Source of the DNA: Chitinophaga qingshengii
Lineage (GTDB): Bacteria; Bacteroidota; Bacteroidia; Chitinophagales; Chitinophagaceae
Assembly (NCBI RefSeq): GCF_014529935.1
Contig: NZ_JACVFC010000001.1
Coordinates: 3,162,001 to 3,226,000 of the forward strand
Direction of reading: 5' to 3'
Length of the DNA: 64,000 nt
Position 1 is the first letter of the stretch. Every line of letters begins with the position of its first letter. The notes beneath the pieces are model-generated. The model saw only the letters and a program-made list of their open reading frames with translations. It made no database searches and was not told the origin of the DNA. Positions 8,795-17,569 of the stretch are shown here, piece by piece. A program made the position numbers and the translations under genes.

Positions 8795-8873
8795 ACCTTC
8801 AAATTTATTGGCTAAAACTACAATATAGCCCTGATAAAATAGTACTTTTAATACCGGAGAAAATTCACTTGCT

Positions 8874-9245
8874 ATGAAGATCAGGTTAAGAGGGAACAGC
8901 ATTCGTTACCGGCTGGACAAAACCGATGTGGAACTACTGGAAGCTACCGGCAAGGTAGAATCCATCACGCATATCGGCGCTGCCACGCTTCATTTCTGCG
9001 TGCGGTCCAAAAACATCACCGATCCGGTGATCAAAATGGAACATGACGGAGTACACCTGCTCCTACCTGCTGAACGGTTGCAGGCATGGTATGCACCGGA
9101 CCAGGTAGGTTTTGAGCTGATACTGCCCAACCCCGATGGTTCCGAGCTGAAAGTATTGGTAGAAAAGGATTTCCAATGCCTTTCCCCCAGGGGGGAAGAT
9201 GATAGCCAGGCTTTTGAAAATCCTAATGCCGGCAAAAACTGCTGA
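8874..9245 (+). CDS. Conserved protein of unknown function in the Moco locus (possibly DUF7009)
   Basis: 123 residues, starting MKIRLRGNSIRYRLDKTDV. There is no signal peptide and no membrane segment. The protein looks like a small compact beta-rich domain, with a C-terminal tail rich in charged and Cys residues (FQCLSPRGEDD and a final Cys). The gene stands 2 bp before moaA on the same strand and is divergent from moaD, so translational coupling with moaA is likely and a role in Moco synthesis or use can be inferred. I recall similar proteins near Moco genes in Bacteroidota (DUF7009) but cannot confirm the assignment here. Confidence 0.7.
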   Translation: MKIRLRGNSIRYRLDKTDVELLEATGKVESITHIGAATLHFCVRSKNITDPVIKMEHDGVHLLLPAERLQAWYAPDQVGFELILPNPDGSELKVLVEKDFQCLSPRGEDDSQAFENPNAGKNC

Positions 9246-9247
9246 TC

Positions 9248-10213
9248 ATGCTGACAGACGCGCATCATCGTATAATCGATTACGTTAGACTGTCTGTTAC
9301 GGACCGTTGCAATCTCCGCTGTACCTATTGTATGCCGGAGCAGATGCGTTTTGTGAAGTCGTCCGCTTTGCTGACCGATGAAGAGATCGTTACCCTGTTG
9401 CAAACACTGGCCCGGGCTGGCATTTCCAAGGTAAGGATTACCGGCGGCGAACCTTTCCTGCGCCCCGGCCTGATGCAGCTACTGGCTGAAATCAAGGCTA
9501 TTCCCGGCATCAGGGAAATTGCCATCACTACTAACGGCGTTCTCACCCACCAGCATATCCCCGGCCTGCAGGCGCTGGGCATCACCCATATTAACCTCAG
9601 CCTGGACACCCTGCAGCCACAACGTTTCCGGCAAATCACCCGCCGTGACCAGTTTGCGACTGTGATGCAATCGCTCGAAAGCCTGCTGGCACACCAAATG
9701 AAGGTAAAAATCAATGTAGTGGTGATGGACAATGTGAACACCGACGAGCTGGTGTCTTTCGCTGCGCTTACCCGCGATCAGCCTATATCTGTAAGGTTTA
9801 TTGAAGAGATGCCGTTTAACGGGCAAGGACATACTTTTTCCGGCATCAACTGGAATTATGAGAAAATACTGAACACACTCCGCGAACAACACACGCTGCA
9901 TAAATTACCCGACGCGCCGCATGCCACGGCGCTGCAATACTGCATTCCCGGCCACCAGGGCAATATTGGCGTAATACCGGCGTATAGCCGTACATTTTGC
10001 GGCACCTGCAACAGACTTCGTATATCCGCTACCGGTAGTATAAAAACATGCCTCTATGGCAACGATGTTTTAAATGTAAAAGACCTGATCCGGTCAGGAG
10101 AAGCAATATTACCGGCTATACGGCAGGCGCTGCATCAGCGTGCTGTCAATGGTTTTGAGGCTGAACGGCTACATACCAGCGCACTGGAAAGTATGTCTGT
10201 CATTGGTGGATAA
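9248..10213 (+). CDS. moaA: GTP 3',8-cyclase MoaA (radical SAM)
   Basis: 321 residues. MoaA performs the first step of Moco synthesis, converting GTP to 3',8-cyclo-GTP with SAM and two 4Fe-4S clusters. The radical SAM cluster ligands are Cys21, Cys25 and Cys28 in CNLRCTYC. ITGGEPFLRP supplies the SAM-binding GGE motif. The C-terminal cluster ligands are Cys251, Cys254 and Cys268 (CGTC followed 13 residues later by Cys in IKTC). The protein ends in the expected Gly-Gly (VIGG). It directly follows the unknown gene at 8874 with a 2-bp gap. Its 3' end faces the convergent TauE-type gene only 2 bp away. Confidence 0.97.
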   Translation: MLTDAHHRIIDYVRLSVTDRCNLRCTYCMPEQMRFVKSSALLTDEEIVTLLQTLARAGISKVRITGGEPFLRPGLMQLLAEIKAIPGIREIAITTNGVLTHQHIPGLQALGITHINLSLDTLQPQRFRQITRRDQFATVMQSLESLLAHQMKVKINVVVMDNVNTDELVSFAALTRDQPISVRFIEEMPFNGQGHTFSGINWNYEKILNTLREQHTLHKLPDAPHATALQYCIPGHQGNIGVIPAYSRTFCGTCNRLRISATGSIKTCLYGNDVLNVKDLIRSGEAILPAIRQALHQRAVNGFEAERLHTSALESMSVIGG

Positions 10214-10215
10214 AA

Positions 10216-10962
10216 TTATTTCACCAGCATTCTCACCCCAGCATATAAAATCAACACCGCCGTAGCGCCCGCCACCCATTTGGGTTTCAGCACACGGGCA
10301 CTCAGCCGCGCGCCGATCTGTCCGCCGATGATCACTGCTATCAATAACGGCCCGGCAAATGCGGGATCGAATACGATGGCCTTTTTGGCGGCCTGCCCCA
10401 TCAGACCGGCAATGGAATTGACGAGGATAAAAAAGCTGCTCAGTCCTGCTACATTTTTAGCGGTGTCGTACTTGCCTAACCGTAGTACCGGCGCGAGGTA
10501 AATACCTCCACCGATGCCGGTCATACCGGACAGTAAGCCGATAGCCCCGCCGATAAAGCCATACAGGGTACCGTTGCCTTCCCGCAATGTTTCCGGTTCC
10601 TGGTTGTTTCGTTCAAAAAACATCCGGTAACACATAAACACGGCTGCCAATGTAAGCGCCACACCCAGCAACAGGAAAAAGGTTTCCTGTTTCAAGGGTA
10701 AGTAACTTCCAATAAAAGCTAACGGCACACTCACAAACGACAATAATAAAGCCTTCTTCATGGGCAAATGGCCACTTTTATAAAAATGATACACGCCGCC
10801 TGCCACAACGGCTACATTGCACAACAGCGCCGTGGATTTCATCAGCTGAAAGTCGATCCCCCACAGGGCCAGGATAGCCAGATAGCTGGAGCCGCCGCCG
10901 AAACCGGCCGCTGAATACACCAGCGCTACCAGGAAAAAAAGAAGACAAAGTTCTATAACCAC
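10216..10962 (-). CDS. TauE/SafE family sulfite/anion exporter-like permease
   Basis: 248 residues from a GTG at 10962. The protein is almost entirely hydrophobic segments, about eight, with the family's GFGGG motif near the start (AGFGGGSSYLAILALW) and a second repeat with GLLSGMTGIGGGIYLAPVL in the middle. TauE/SafE proteins move sulfite, sulfonates or related anions across the inner membrane. Here the substrate is unknown, although the Moco locus could link it to sulfur or oxyanion handling. An upstream ATG at 11007 overlaps moeB by 44 bp and adds a non-hydrophobic extension. The GTG begins one base after the moeB stop and fits the family N-terminus better. Confidence 0.85.
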   Translation of the reverse strand: MVIELCLLFFLVALVYSAAGFGGGSSYLAILALWGIDFQLMKSTALLCNVAVVAGGVYHFYKSGHLPMKKALLLSFVSVPLAFIGSYLPLKQETFFLLLGVALTLAAVFMCYRMFFERNNQEPETLREGNGTLYGFIGGAIGLLSGMTGIGGGIYLAPVLRLGKYDTAKNVAGLSSFFILVNSIAGLMGQAAKKAIVFDPAFAGPLLIAVIIGGQIGARLSARVLKPKWVAGATAVLILYAGVRMLVK

Positions 10963-10963
10963 A

Positions 10964-12067
10964 TTAATAAGTTTGCATCTGGTCGTCGATGGCACAGGCC
11001 CAGGCATGGATACCGCCTTCTACATTATATACATCCCTGAAACCCAGCTCCACCAAACGCTGCCCTACGGCCCGGCTACGCATACCATGATGGCACAGCA
11101 CCGCCAGCGGAGCATCCGGCTGTAATGCAGCTGCACGGCTCAATACCTGTGCCATAGGAATATGGATGGCTTGCGGCAGATGACAAATTTCCCATTCATC
11201 CTCTTCTCTCACATCCAGTAATTGCAGGTTACCTTGTTGCAGGCGCTGCTGGAGTTGCTGTACTGACAGGGATTGCAGGTTATTCACTTCACAAACGGTT
11301 TGCTGGTAGTTGTTCGCCAAACGTTGTATCTGTAGATTGGCAGCTACCGGTGTAATATTAAAAGTAAGGTGGGTATTATGCAGTGTGTCGATGGTCATCA
11401 ACTGGTTTTTCAGCGGTGTGCCAATACCGGTGATGATCTTCACCGTTTCGTTGGCCTGGTAACAACCAATGATACCGGGCAATACGCCCAACACACCTAT
11501 TTCGCTGCAATTCAGCATTTCACCGGATTCCGGCGGCTCGGGGAAAATACAGCGATAGGTAGCGCCGCCCTGGTAGTTAAACACGCTCAGCTGTCCTTCG
11601 TACTTATAGATAGCGCCATAGACCAGCGGTTTACCGGTAATCACACAGGCATCGTTGACAAGGTAGCGTGTACCGAAGTTATCGGAACAGTCTACTACTA
11701 CATCGTAGGCGCCTATTATTTCCAATGCGTTACCGGTAGTGAGCCAGGTATCATGTTGTATGATCTGCACTTCCGGATTCAGCTGTTGCAGGCGGGCGGC
11801 AGCCAGTTTTATTTTGGGCTGGTCCTGATCGGCGGTGGTGTACAAAACCTGTCGTTGCAGATTGGTAACGGAGACGGTATCATGTTCCACGATACCGATT
11901 TTTCCTATACCCATGGCCGTTAGGTATTGCAATACCGGTACGCCCAGTCCACCCGCGCCGATTACCAGCACGGAAGCGGCCTGCAGCAGGCGTTGTTTTT
12001 CCGGGCCAAAGCCTTCCAGTCTTGTCTGTCGGTCATATCGTTGCATAACAAATCGTCTTTTGATCAT
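10964..12067 (-). CDS. moeB: MoeB/ThiF-type adenylyltransferase with C-terminal rhodanese domain
   Basis: 367 residues. The N-terminal E1-like domain (about 1-240) has the nucleotide-binding VIGAGGLGVPVLQYL, the arginine-rich NLQRQVL and DCSDNFGTRYLVND, and a likely catalytic Cys in LNCSEIGVLG. Residues 265-367 form a rhodanese domain (LLDVREEDEWEICHLPQAIHI) with an active-site Cys in AVLCHHGMRS. It should adenylate the MoaD C-terminus and supply sulfur to it. The usual zinc-binding CxxC pair appears absent: the segment reads TYRC. The ATG overlaps the GNAT stop as ATGA, supporting this start and coupling. It precedes the TauE-type gene by one base. Confidence 0.92.
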   Translation of the reverse strand: MIKRRFVMQRYDRQTRLEGFGPEKQRLLQAASVLVIGAGGLGVPVLQYLTAMGIGKIGIVEHDTVSVTNLQRQVLYTTADQDQPKIKLAAARLQQLNPEVQIIQHDTWLTTGNALEIIGAYDVVVDCSDNFGTRYLVNDACVITGKPLVYGAIYKYEGQLSVFNYQGGATYRCIFPEPPESGEMLNCSEIGVLGVLPGIIGCYQANETVKIITGIGTPLKNQLMTIDTLHNTHLTFNITPVAANLQIQRLANNYQQTVCEVNNLQSLSVQQLQQRLQQGNLQLLDVREEDEWEICHLPQAIHIPMAQVLSRAAALQPDAPLAVLCHHGMRSRAVGQRLVELGFRDVYNVEGGIHAWACAIDDQMQTY

Positions 12068-12606
12068 GGTTTCACCCGGCGGTACATCGTCACCAGGTCA
12101 ATATATTGTCCGTCTTTTTGCTGTATTCCATTAGGCAGGCGGCCACATTCGAGGAAGCCGAAGTTGCGGTACAGGTGCATGGCTTTATCGTTGTTGCCAA
12201 ATACCTGGAGATGTATCAACTGTATTTTTTCATGTTGTTCGGCCCAGCGCAGCATGGCCGTCATCAGGCGGCGACCGATACCCAGGCTGCCCCAGGCGCG
12301 TTCTACGGCGATACCCATTTCTGCGATATGTGCCTTTTTCTGATAACCGCTGTGGTTCACGGTAACAGAGCCCACCAGGGTATCGTTTACAATAGCTACC
12401 AGCATCAGCTGATTGGGATTGTCCAGGTAAGTCCTGATATAATCTTCTTCAGATCGCTCGGTCATTTCGAGCGCTTCTCCGGGGGTAAACAAGAGGTAAT
12501 CCGTTTCCTGCGTCATTCGCTGGAAATTACGCAGCAGCCCGATGGCGTCTGTTATCACAGGGGGCCTGATGATCAGTTCCTCTCCGTTGGGCAAAAAATG
12601 TCTCAT
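12064..12606 (-). CDS. GNAT family N-acetyltransferase
   Basis: 180 residues from the ATG at 12606 (MRHFLPNGEELIIRPP). Upstream in-frame codons run through the serS terminator hairpin, so the longer start at 12657 is rejected. The acetyl-CoA binding region is visible as AWGSLGIGRRLMTAML (a Q/RxxGxG/A-type loop), followed by HLQVFGNNDKAMHLYRNFGF, a typical GNAT motif B. Such enzymes acetylate amines or protein N-termini; the substrate here is unknown. It is translationally coupled to moeB (ATGA overlap) and so probably forms an operon with moeB and the TauE-type gene. Confidence 0.88.
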   Translation of the reverse strand: MRHFLPNGEELIIRPPVITDAIGLLRNFQRMTQETDYLLFTPGEALEMTERSEEDYIRTYLDNPNQLMLVAIVNDTLVGSVTVNHSGYQKKAHIAEMGIAVERAWGSLGIGRRLMTAMLRWAEQHEKIQLIHLQVFGNNDKAMHLYRNFGFLECGRLPNGIQQKDGQYIDLVTMYRRVKP

Positions 12607-12611
12607 AGTAC

Positions 12612-12645
12612 GAAAATAAAAAAAAGCAGCCGGTTTAGGGCTGCT
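12612..12645 (-). terminator. Intrinsic terminator of serS
   Basis: On the minus strand, AGCAGCC pairs with GGCTGCT over a 7-nt loop and is followed by a T-run. It lies just after the serS stop and overlaps the untranslated lead of the GNAT gene. Confidence 0.85.
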
Positions 12646-12669
12646 CTTTATCATCAAAAAACAGATATG

Positions 12670-13941
12670 TTATGCAATTTTGTCTGCCCCGAAATAACGG
12701 TGCAATACCGCCGGCAACGGTATACCCGCTGCAGTCTGGTTGTTTTCCAGTATGCAGGCCATGATGCGGGGAAGCGCCAGGGAGCTGCCGTTCAAAGAGT
12801 GGGTCAGCTGCGGTTTGCCGTTCGCTTCCTTGAAACGGATCTTCATGCGGTTGGTCTGATAGGTTTCAAAGTTAGATACAGAGCTTACTTCCAGCCATTT
12901 CTGCTGGGCAGCGCTGTATACTTCAAAATCGTAGGTAATGGCAGAAGCGAAGCTCATATCGCCACCGCACAACCGCAGAATGCGGTAAGGCAGCTGGAGC
13001 GTGTTGAGCAGCTTTTCCACATGGGCCACCATCTCATCCAGTGCGTCAAAAGATTTCTCCGGATGAACGATCTGTACGAGTTCTACTTTATCAAACTGGT
13101 GTACCCTGTTCAGGCCACGCACATCTTTACCGTAAGAACCGGCTTCACGGCGGAAGCAGGGAGTATAACCGGTCATTTTGATAGGCAGGTCTGTATCTTT
13201 CACGATCTCATCGCGGTAGATGTTGGTCAGTGGCACTTCTGCAGTTGGGATCAGGAAGTAATTATCTTCCGTAGCATGATACATCTGACCTTCTTTATCC
13301 GGTAACTGGCCTGTACCAAAGGCAGAGGTTTCGTTTACCAGGTAAGGAGGGGCGTATTCGGTATAACCGTTGTCCAGGTTGAAGTCCAGGAAATACTGTA
13401 TCATCGCGCGTTGCAGGCGGGCGCCCTGTTTTTGGAACACAGGAAATCCGCTGCCGGTGATTTTATTACCCAGCTCAAAATCAATCAGCTGGTATTTTTT
13501 TGCGAGGTCCCAGTGCGGCACAGCATCTGCAGGCAGGGTGGGAATATCACCACCGCGGCGTACTTCCACGTTTTCTTCCGGCGTTTTGCCGGGAGGAACG
13601 ATCGCTGCAGGCAGGTTAGGCAGTTTTACGAGGGTATCGTGCAGTGCTTTTTCGGTAGCGTTCAGTTCTTCGTTCACCGGTCCCAGCTTCTCTTTCAGGG
13701 CATTCACCGCGGCACGTTGTGCTTCTCCTTCCTCTTTTTTACCCTGCGCCATCAGTTTACCGATCTCTTTAGAGAGGCTGTTCACCTGCGCTTGTGTTTC
13801 ATCATACTCCTGGGTGAGGCGCTTACGCTTGTCGTCCAGTGCCAGTACTTCGTCGACCAGACCTGTTTCTTTAAAGTTTTTCAGGGCCAGGCGCTCTAAT
13901 ACCAGTTCTTTATTTTGACGTATAAACGGTACTTGTAACAT
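12670..13941 (-). CDS. serS: Serine--tRNA ligase
   Basis: 423 residues, normal for bacterial SerRS. The N-terminal long coiled coil that contacts the tRNA-Ser variable arm spans about residues 25-110 (KRKRLTQEYDETQAQVNSL onward). The class II catalytic core follows, with motif 2 around TPCFRREAGSYGKD and motif 3 around GSSLALPRIMACILENNQ. A TATCTTTG -7 box lies at 13965-13972, 24 bp before the start. The gene is monocistronic and ends in a strong terminator. A tRNA-Ser(GGA) substrate gene is present at 52520. Confidence 0.97.
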   Translation of the reverse strand: MLQVPFIRQNKELVLERLALKNFKETGLVDEVLALDDKRKRLTQEYDETQAQVNSLSKEIGKLMAQGKKEEGEAQRAAVNALKEKLGPVNEELNATEKALHDTLVKLPNLPAAIVPPGKTPEENVEVRRGGDIPTLPADAVPHWDLAKKYQLIDFELGNKITGSGFPVFQKQGARLQRAMIQYFLDFNLDNGYTEYAPPYLVNETSAFGTGQLPDKEGQMYHATEDNYFLIPTAEVPLTNIYRDEIVKDTDLPIKMTGYTPCFRREAGSYGKDVRGLNRVHQFDKVELVQIVHPEKSFDALDEMVAHVEKLLNTLQLPYRILRLCGGDMSFASAITYDFEVYSAAQQKWLEVSSVSNFETYQTNRMKIRFKEANGKPQLTHSLNGSSLALPRIMACILENNQTAAGIPLPAVLHRYFGADKIA

Positions 13942-13964
13942 GTTATATTATTAAAAAATTTGCT

Positions 13965-13972
13965 CAAAGATA
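13965..13972 (-). promoter_or_regulatory. -7 promoter box of serS
   Basis: TATCTTTG on the minus strand, an exact TAnnTTTG match 24 bp upstream of the serS ATG. No clear -33 TTTG was found. Confidence 0.5.
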
Positions 13973-13984
13973 AAAAAATAGCAT

Positions 13985-15652
13985 TTAGCTGAGATATTTA
14001 CCTACTATCGGGATTCTGCGGCCCACACCAAAGGCCTTGGACGATACCCGGATAATAGGGCAGAATTGATTCCTTTTGTATTCGTTGGTGTTGACCATCT
14101 TTAAGGCCCGCGAAACCAAAGCGGAGTCAAATCCCTGAGCAATAATTTCTTTAGGTCCCTGGCGGCGCTCAATGTACTGGTACAGCAGTTTGTCCAGTAC
14201 GGCGTAATCCGGCAGGCTGTCGCTGTCTTTTTGATTAGGGCGCAGCTCAGCGGAAGGGGCCTTGTCAATGATATTTACCGGTATAATTTCTTTATCCCGG
14301 TTGATATACCGCGCGAGCGCGTATACCTGCATTTTATACACGTCGCCCAGTACAGACAGGCCACCGGCCATATCGCCGTAAAGGGTACCGTAGCCGGTAG
14401 ACAGCTCACTCTTATTGGAGGTATTCAGCAGGATATACCCGAATTTGTTGGAAAGCCCCATCAGCAGGTTACCGCGGATACGGGACTGGGTATTTTCTTC
14501 TGCCACATTGAAGGGCAGTCCCTGGAAATACGGTTCCAGCGTGGCCAGGAAACTTTCGTAAATATTGTTGATGCGGATAACATCGTAGGGATTGTTCAGG
14601 TTTTGAGACAAGGCTACGGCGTCATCTACAGAGTGTTCGGTAGAATAGGGGGAAGGCATCAGCACCGCCCGCACGTTTTCAGCGCCCAGCGCGTCGCAGG
14701 CGATGGCCAGCGTCACTGCGCTGTCGATACCGCCGGAAGAGCCCAGGATAGCCTTTTTAAAGCCCATTTTGCCGAAATAATCACGGATACCCAGTACCAG
14801 CGCATCATAGATACGATTGATATTATGTTCAAATACCAGTTCCGTCAACGGCGTGAAAGCCTGCATGGCGGCAGGTGCTTCGCCTTTGGCGAGCAGCTCT
14901 TCCAGGTCCACGCCGCCCATGGCTTCGGTGAAGTAGGGCAGTTCTTTCACCACATTACCGGCAGCATCGTAAATCAGGGAACCGCCGTCAAATACGATCT
15001 CCGTCTGGGAGCCCACGGTATTACAGTAATACATGGGCAACCTGTATTTCAGCACGTTGGCGCGGATAATCTCTTTACGGTCTTCATCATGGTCGTAGTC
15101 AAACGGAGATGCGGAAAGATTGATCATCACATCCGGCTCCTGCGCCATCAGCAGGTCCATGGGACATACGCGGTACAGCGGGTTATCGCCCAGGTTCCAG
15201 ATATCTTCACAGATAGTCACCGCCAGTTTTTTGCCTTTAAACGGAATGATGTTCCAGGCATAGGACGGCTCGAAGTAACGGTATTCGTCGAACACGTCGT
15301 AGGTGGGGAGCAGTGTTTTGTGCACCACCTGTTTTACTTCGCCTTCATGGAGGAACCAGGCCGCATTAAAAAGGTCTTTGCCTTCCCGTTGCGGGTTGCG
15401 GGCCGGACTGCCTACCAGCACGGCGATATTTTGTGTATGGGCTTTGATCACGTCGATAGCGTGATAACATTGCCGGATAAAATCTTCAAATTCCAGAAAA
15501 TCGCGGGGGGGATAACCACAAACGCACAACTCGGAAAACACGACCAGGTCAGCGCCCTGTTCCCGGGCGGCCTGAATGCCTGCTATGATCTTCTCTGTAT
15601 TGTGTTCAAAATTGCCTATATGATAATTCTGCTGTGCCAGTATAATTTTCAT
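13985..15652 (-). CDS. nadE: Glutamine-dependent NAD+ synthase
   Basis: 555 residues. It catalyses the last step of NAD synthesis, the amidation of nicotinate adenine dinucleotide, using glutamine. An N-terminal nitrilase-type glutaminase domain (about 1-255) shows Glu in FSELCVCGYPP, Lys in HKTLLPTYDVFDEYR and the nucleophilic Cys in TICEDIWN. The C-terminal synthetase domain has the PP-loop SGGIDS (ILGSSGGIDSAVTLAIA) near residue 305 and the family's STGYGTLYGDMAGG segment. nadE neighbours gldB, as in Flavobacterium, although here one barrel gene stands between them. Confidence 0.96.
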   Translation of the reverse strand: MKIILAQQNYHIGNFEHNTEKIIAGIQAAREQGADLVVFSELCVCGYPPRDFLEFEDFIRQCYHAIDVIKAHTQNIAVLVGSPARNPQREGKDLFNAAWFLHEGEVKQVVHKTLLPTYDVFDEYRYFEPSYAWNIIPFKGKKLAVTICEDIWNLGDNPLYRVCPMDLLMAQEPDVMINLSASPFDYDHDEDRKEIIRANVLKYRLPMYYCNTVGSQTEIVFDGGSLIYDAAGNVVKELPYFTEAMGGVDLEELLAKGEAPAAMQAFTPLTELVFEHNINRIYDALVLGIRDYFGKMGFKKAILGSSGGIDSAVTLAIACDALGAENVRAVLMPSPYSTEHSVDDAVALSQNLNNPYDVIRINNIYESFLATLEPYFQGLPFNVAEENTQSRIRGNLLMGLSNKFGYILLNTSNKSELSTGYGTLYGDMAGGLSVLGDVYKMQVYALARYINRDKEIIPVNIIDKAPSAELRPNQKDSDSLPDYAVLDKLLYQYIERRQGPKEIIAQGFDSALVSRALKMVNTNEYKRNQFCPIIRVSSKAFGVGRRIPIVGKYLS

Positions 15653-15684
15653 ATCCTGAAAAAAGTTTAGTTTGGCTGTTGTTG

Positions 15685-16377
15685 TTAAAAATATACGCCC
15701 AGCCGCAGCGCAAAGCTATTCATATTTACTTTACCATCATCCCATTTAGCGTTGCGGGTTACATCCACAAAGCCATTCTGGTAGGTGAGACCTACGATAC
15801 CGGTGAGGGTTTCACCCAACGGGTACTCTATTCCGGCGCCGATGAGCATGCCGATATTAATGCGGTTCATTTCCGGTAAGATGTTTACCCTGTCTGTTGT
15901 TTGATTAAGGGAGATGACATCCGCCCTGCCGCTGACCGGGAAGGCGAAATAAGTACCGAATTGTCCCCACCAGTCGATATCGTTATGAGAAGTGGTTTTT
16001 AACTTCAGCGCTACCGGTATTTCGATATAGGTGAGTTTCATATTATATTCCGACGGATTAGCTTTGAAGTCGCTCAAACCTTTGCCGGCATCATATTTCA
16101 GTTTACTGCCACCCAGTACCACGTTAAAACCCGAAGCCAGTGCATAGTTACCGGTTTCATTCAGGTTAAAATCAGCCATCAGCCCGAAGTTCAGTCCCAG
16201 TTTGGAACTGTTGCGGTTTACGCCCGACTCCTGGGGTTTCAAAATAGAGATCATCGGATCTATTTTAAAGCCCAGCCTCACCTGGCGGCCAAAATTATTG
16301 TAGCCGCTTTGTGCCATCCCAGCCGTTGCGATCCCTAATGTCAATGCCAGCAGGAAAAACCTCTTCATATGATTCAT
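15685..16377 (-). CDS. PorT-like outer-membrane beta-barrel protein
   Basis: 230 residues with a Sec signal peptide (MNHMKRFFLLALTLGIATAGMAQ, cleavage after AMAQ-like MAQ). The mature part alternates polar and hydrophobic residues, and ends in an aromatic C-terminal strand (SFALRLGVYF), as outer-membrane barrels do. The overall pattern (GFKIDPMIS..., LNFGLMADFNL, YLEIPVALKLKT-like TYIEIPVALKL) is that of the PorT/outer membrane protein beta-barrel family of Bacteroidota. The function is unknown. It is divergent from gldB, and the shared upstream region holds a palindromic repeat. Confidence 0.82.
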   Translation of the reverse strand: MNHMKRFFLLALTLGIATAGMAQSGYNNFGRQVRLGFKIDPMISILKPQESGVNRNSSKLGLNFGLMADFNLNETGNYALASGFNVVLGGSKLKYDAGKGLSDFKANPSEYNMKLTYIEIPVALKLKTTSHNDIDWWGQFGTYFAFPVSGRADVISLNQTTDRVNILPEMNRINIGMLIGAGIEYPLGETLTGIVGLTYQNGFVDVTRNAKWDDGKVNMNSFALRLGVYF

Positions 16378-16386
16378 TTTAACGAT

Positions 16387-16519
16387 GAAATTACGAATAT
16401 CAATTTCGAATTACGAATTACGAATTATGAATTCGTAGTGCCCCATACAATAAGGTTGCTAAAGAAACGTATTATATAGGAATTATTTTAATTCGTAATT
16501 CGTAATTCCCAATTCGTAA
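16387..16519. repeat. GAATTAC-word inverted repeat in a divergent promoter region
   Basis: GAATTACGAATTACGAATTA at 16408-16427 is the exact reverse complement of 16489-16508. Further partial copies of the same 7-nt word lie on both outer sides (about 16389-16398 and 16511-16520). The roughly 60 bp between the arms are unrelated AT-rich sequence. The element occupies nearly the whole gap between the PorT-like gene and gldB, so their promoters must lie in or around it. Confidence 0.8.
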
Positions 16520-16540
16520 TTGTTTAATAATTTTACCTCA

Positions 16541-17569
16541 ATGCGAAACAATTCTACATATTCCCTGCTTACCGGCTGCCTCATGGCACTGTGCCTCTAT
16601 GCCTGTAAATCCGGCAATAAAGCGCCGGATGTTAGTCATATACCCATGAACGTTAGTATACAACGGTTTGATTCGGCGTTGTTTACCCTCGATACCAACA
16701 ACGTACTGGCCGGCTTGCCCCGTCTTCATGAAACGTACCCGCTTTTTACGCCCATTTATCTGTCAGAAATCATGAACATGGGCGCCTATGGCGACAGTAG
16801 CAAGGAACTGGCGCAGCAGCTGCGGCTTTTCCTGACCAACAAGGACTTCCGGCAGCTGGCCGCTGATGTGAACCAGCGGTTTGGCAACACCGCTCCGCTG
16901 AAAAAACAGCTGGAAGAGGCTTTCCGTTACACCAAATACTATATTCCGGCTTTCCGCACCCCCAAAGTGGTCACTTTCACGTCTGCTATTGCCAATTATG
17001 GTGCCATTACGATCGACTCTATCCTGGGAATAGGACTGGACATGTATATGGGAGCCGATTTCCCACCCTATGCCCAGATCCCGGACTATCCCGAATATAT
17101 GATACGCCGCTTTGCGCCTGAATATATTACCACCAACTGTATGCAGGTGCTGCAACAGCAGATGTACCCTTCGCCCCGCAATGGCGGTGGTTTGCTGGAA
17201 CAGATGATAGAAGCCGGCAAACAACAGTATTTTCTCTCCAAAGTACTTCCCGATACCCCGGATTCTATCCGTTTCGGCTATACGAACGAGCAGCTGCAAT
17301 GGTGCCGGGATAATGAAAAAATGATCTGGAACTTTTTCGTACAACATAACCTGTTATATACTACCGACTGGCAGCAGATCAATCTTTTCATGAACGATGC
17401 ACCGGCCACCCAGGGTATGCCTGAAGGATCTCCCGGAAAAATCGGCTACTTCGTGGGCTACGAAATCGTGAACAAATACATGGAAAAACATGCTGACGTA
17501 ACCGTACAGCAATTGATGGAGTCGAAGAATGTACTGGAAATATTCAAGGCAGCGAGGTACAGACCTTAG
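16541..17569 (+). CDS. gldB: Gliding motility lipoprotein GldB-like
   Basis: 342 residues from the ATG at 16541; a TTG seven codons earlier is in frame but gives a worse signal. The N-terminus is a lipoprotein signal with lipobox LYAC. The mature protein matches the GldB pattern: an IQRFDSALFTLD segment near the start, HETYPLF, and a C-terminal GYFVGYEIVNKYMEKH resembling DUF2268-type proteases but without an obvious HExxH. GldB is an envelope component needed for gliding in Flavobacterium. The usual partner gldC does not follow; the next gene is a convergent apaG. Assignment is from recognition of the pattern and the nearby nadE. Confidence 0.82.
   Translation: MRNNSTYSLLTGCLMALCLYACKSGNKAPDVSHIPMNVSIQRFDSALFTLDTNNVLAGLPRLHETYPLFTPIYLSEIMNMGAYGDSSKELAQQLRLFLTNKDFRQLAADVNQRFGNTAPLKKQLEEAFRYTKYYIPAFRTPKVVTFTSAIANYGAITIDSILGIGLDMYMGADFPPYAQIPDYPEYMIRRFAPEYITTNCMQVLQQQMYPSPRNGGGLLEQMIEAGKQQYFLSKVLPDTPDSIRFGYTNEQLQWCRDNEKMIWNFFVQHNLLYTTDWQQINLFMNDAPATQGMPEGSPGKIGYFVGYEIVNKYMEKHADVTVQQLMESKNVLEIFKAARYRP

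Noticed and set aside
8795..8902. N-terminal extension of moaD to 8902
   Set aside because: It overlaps the start of the opposite-strand gene at 8874 and is unlike MoaD N-termini.
12106..13305. Long plus-strand frame (399 codons) opposite serS and the GNAT gene
   Set aside because: Antisense to two intact genes; no signal, motif or promoter of its own.
14231..15670. Long plus-strand frame (479 codons) opposite nadE
   Set aside because: Antisense to an intact, well-conserved gene.
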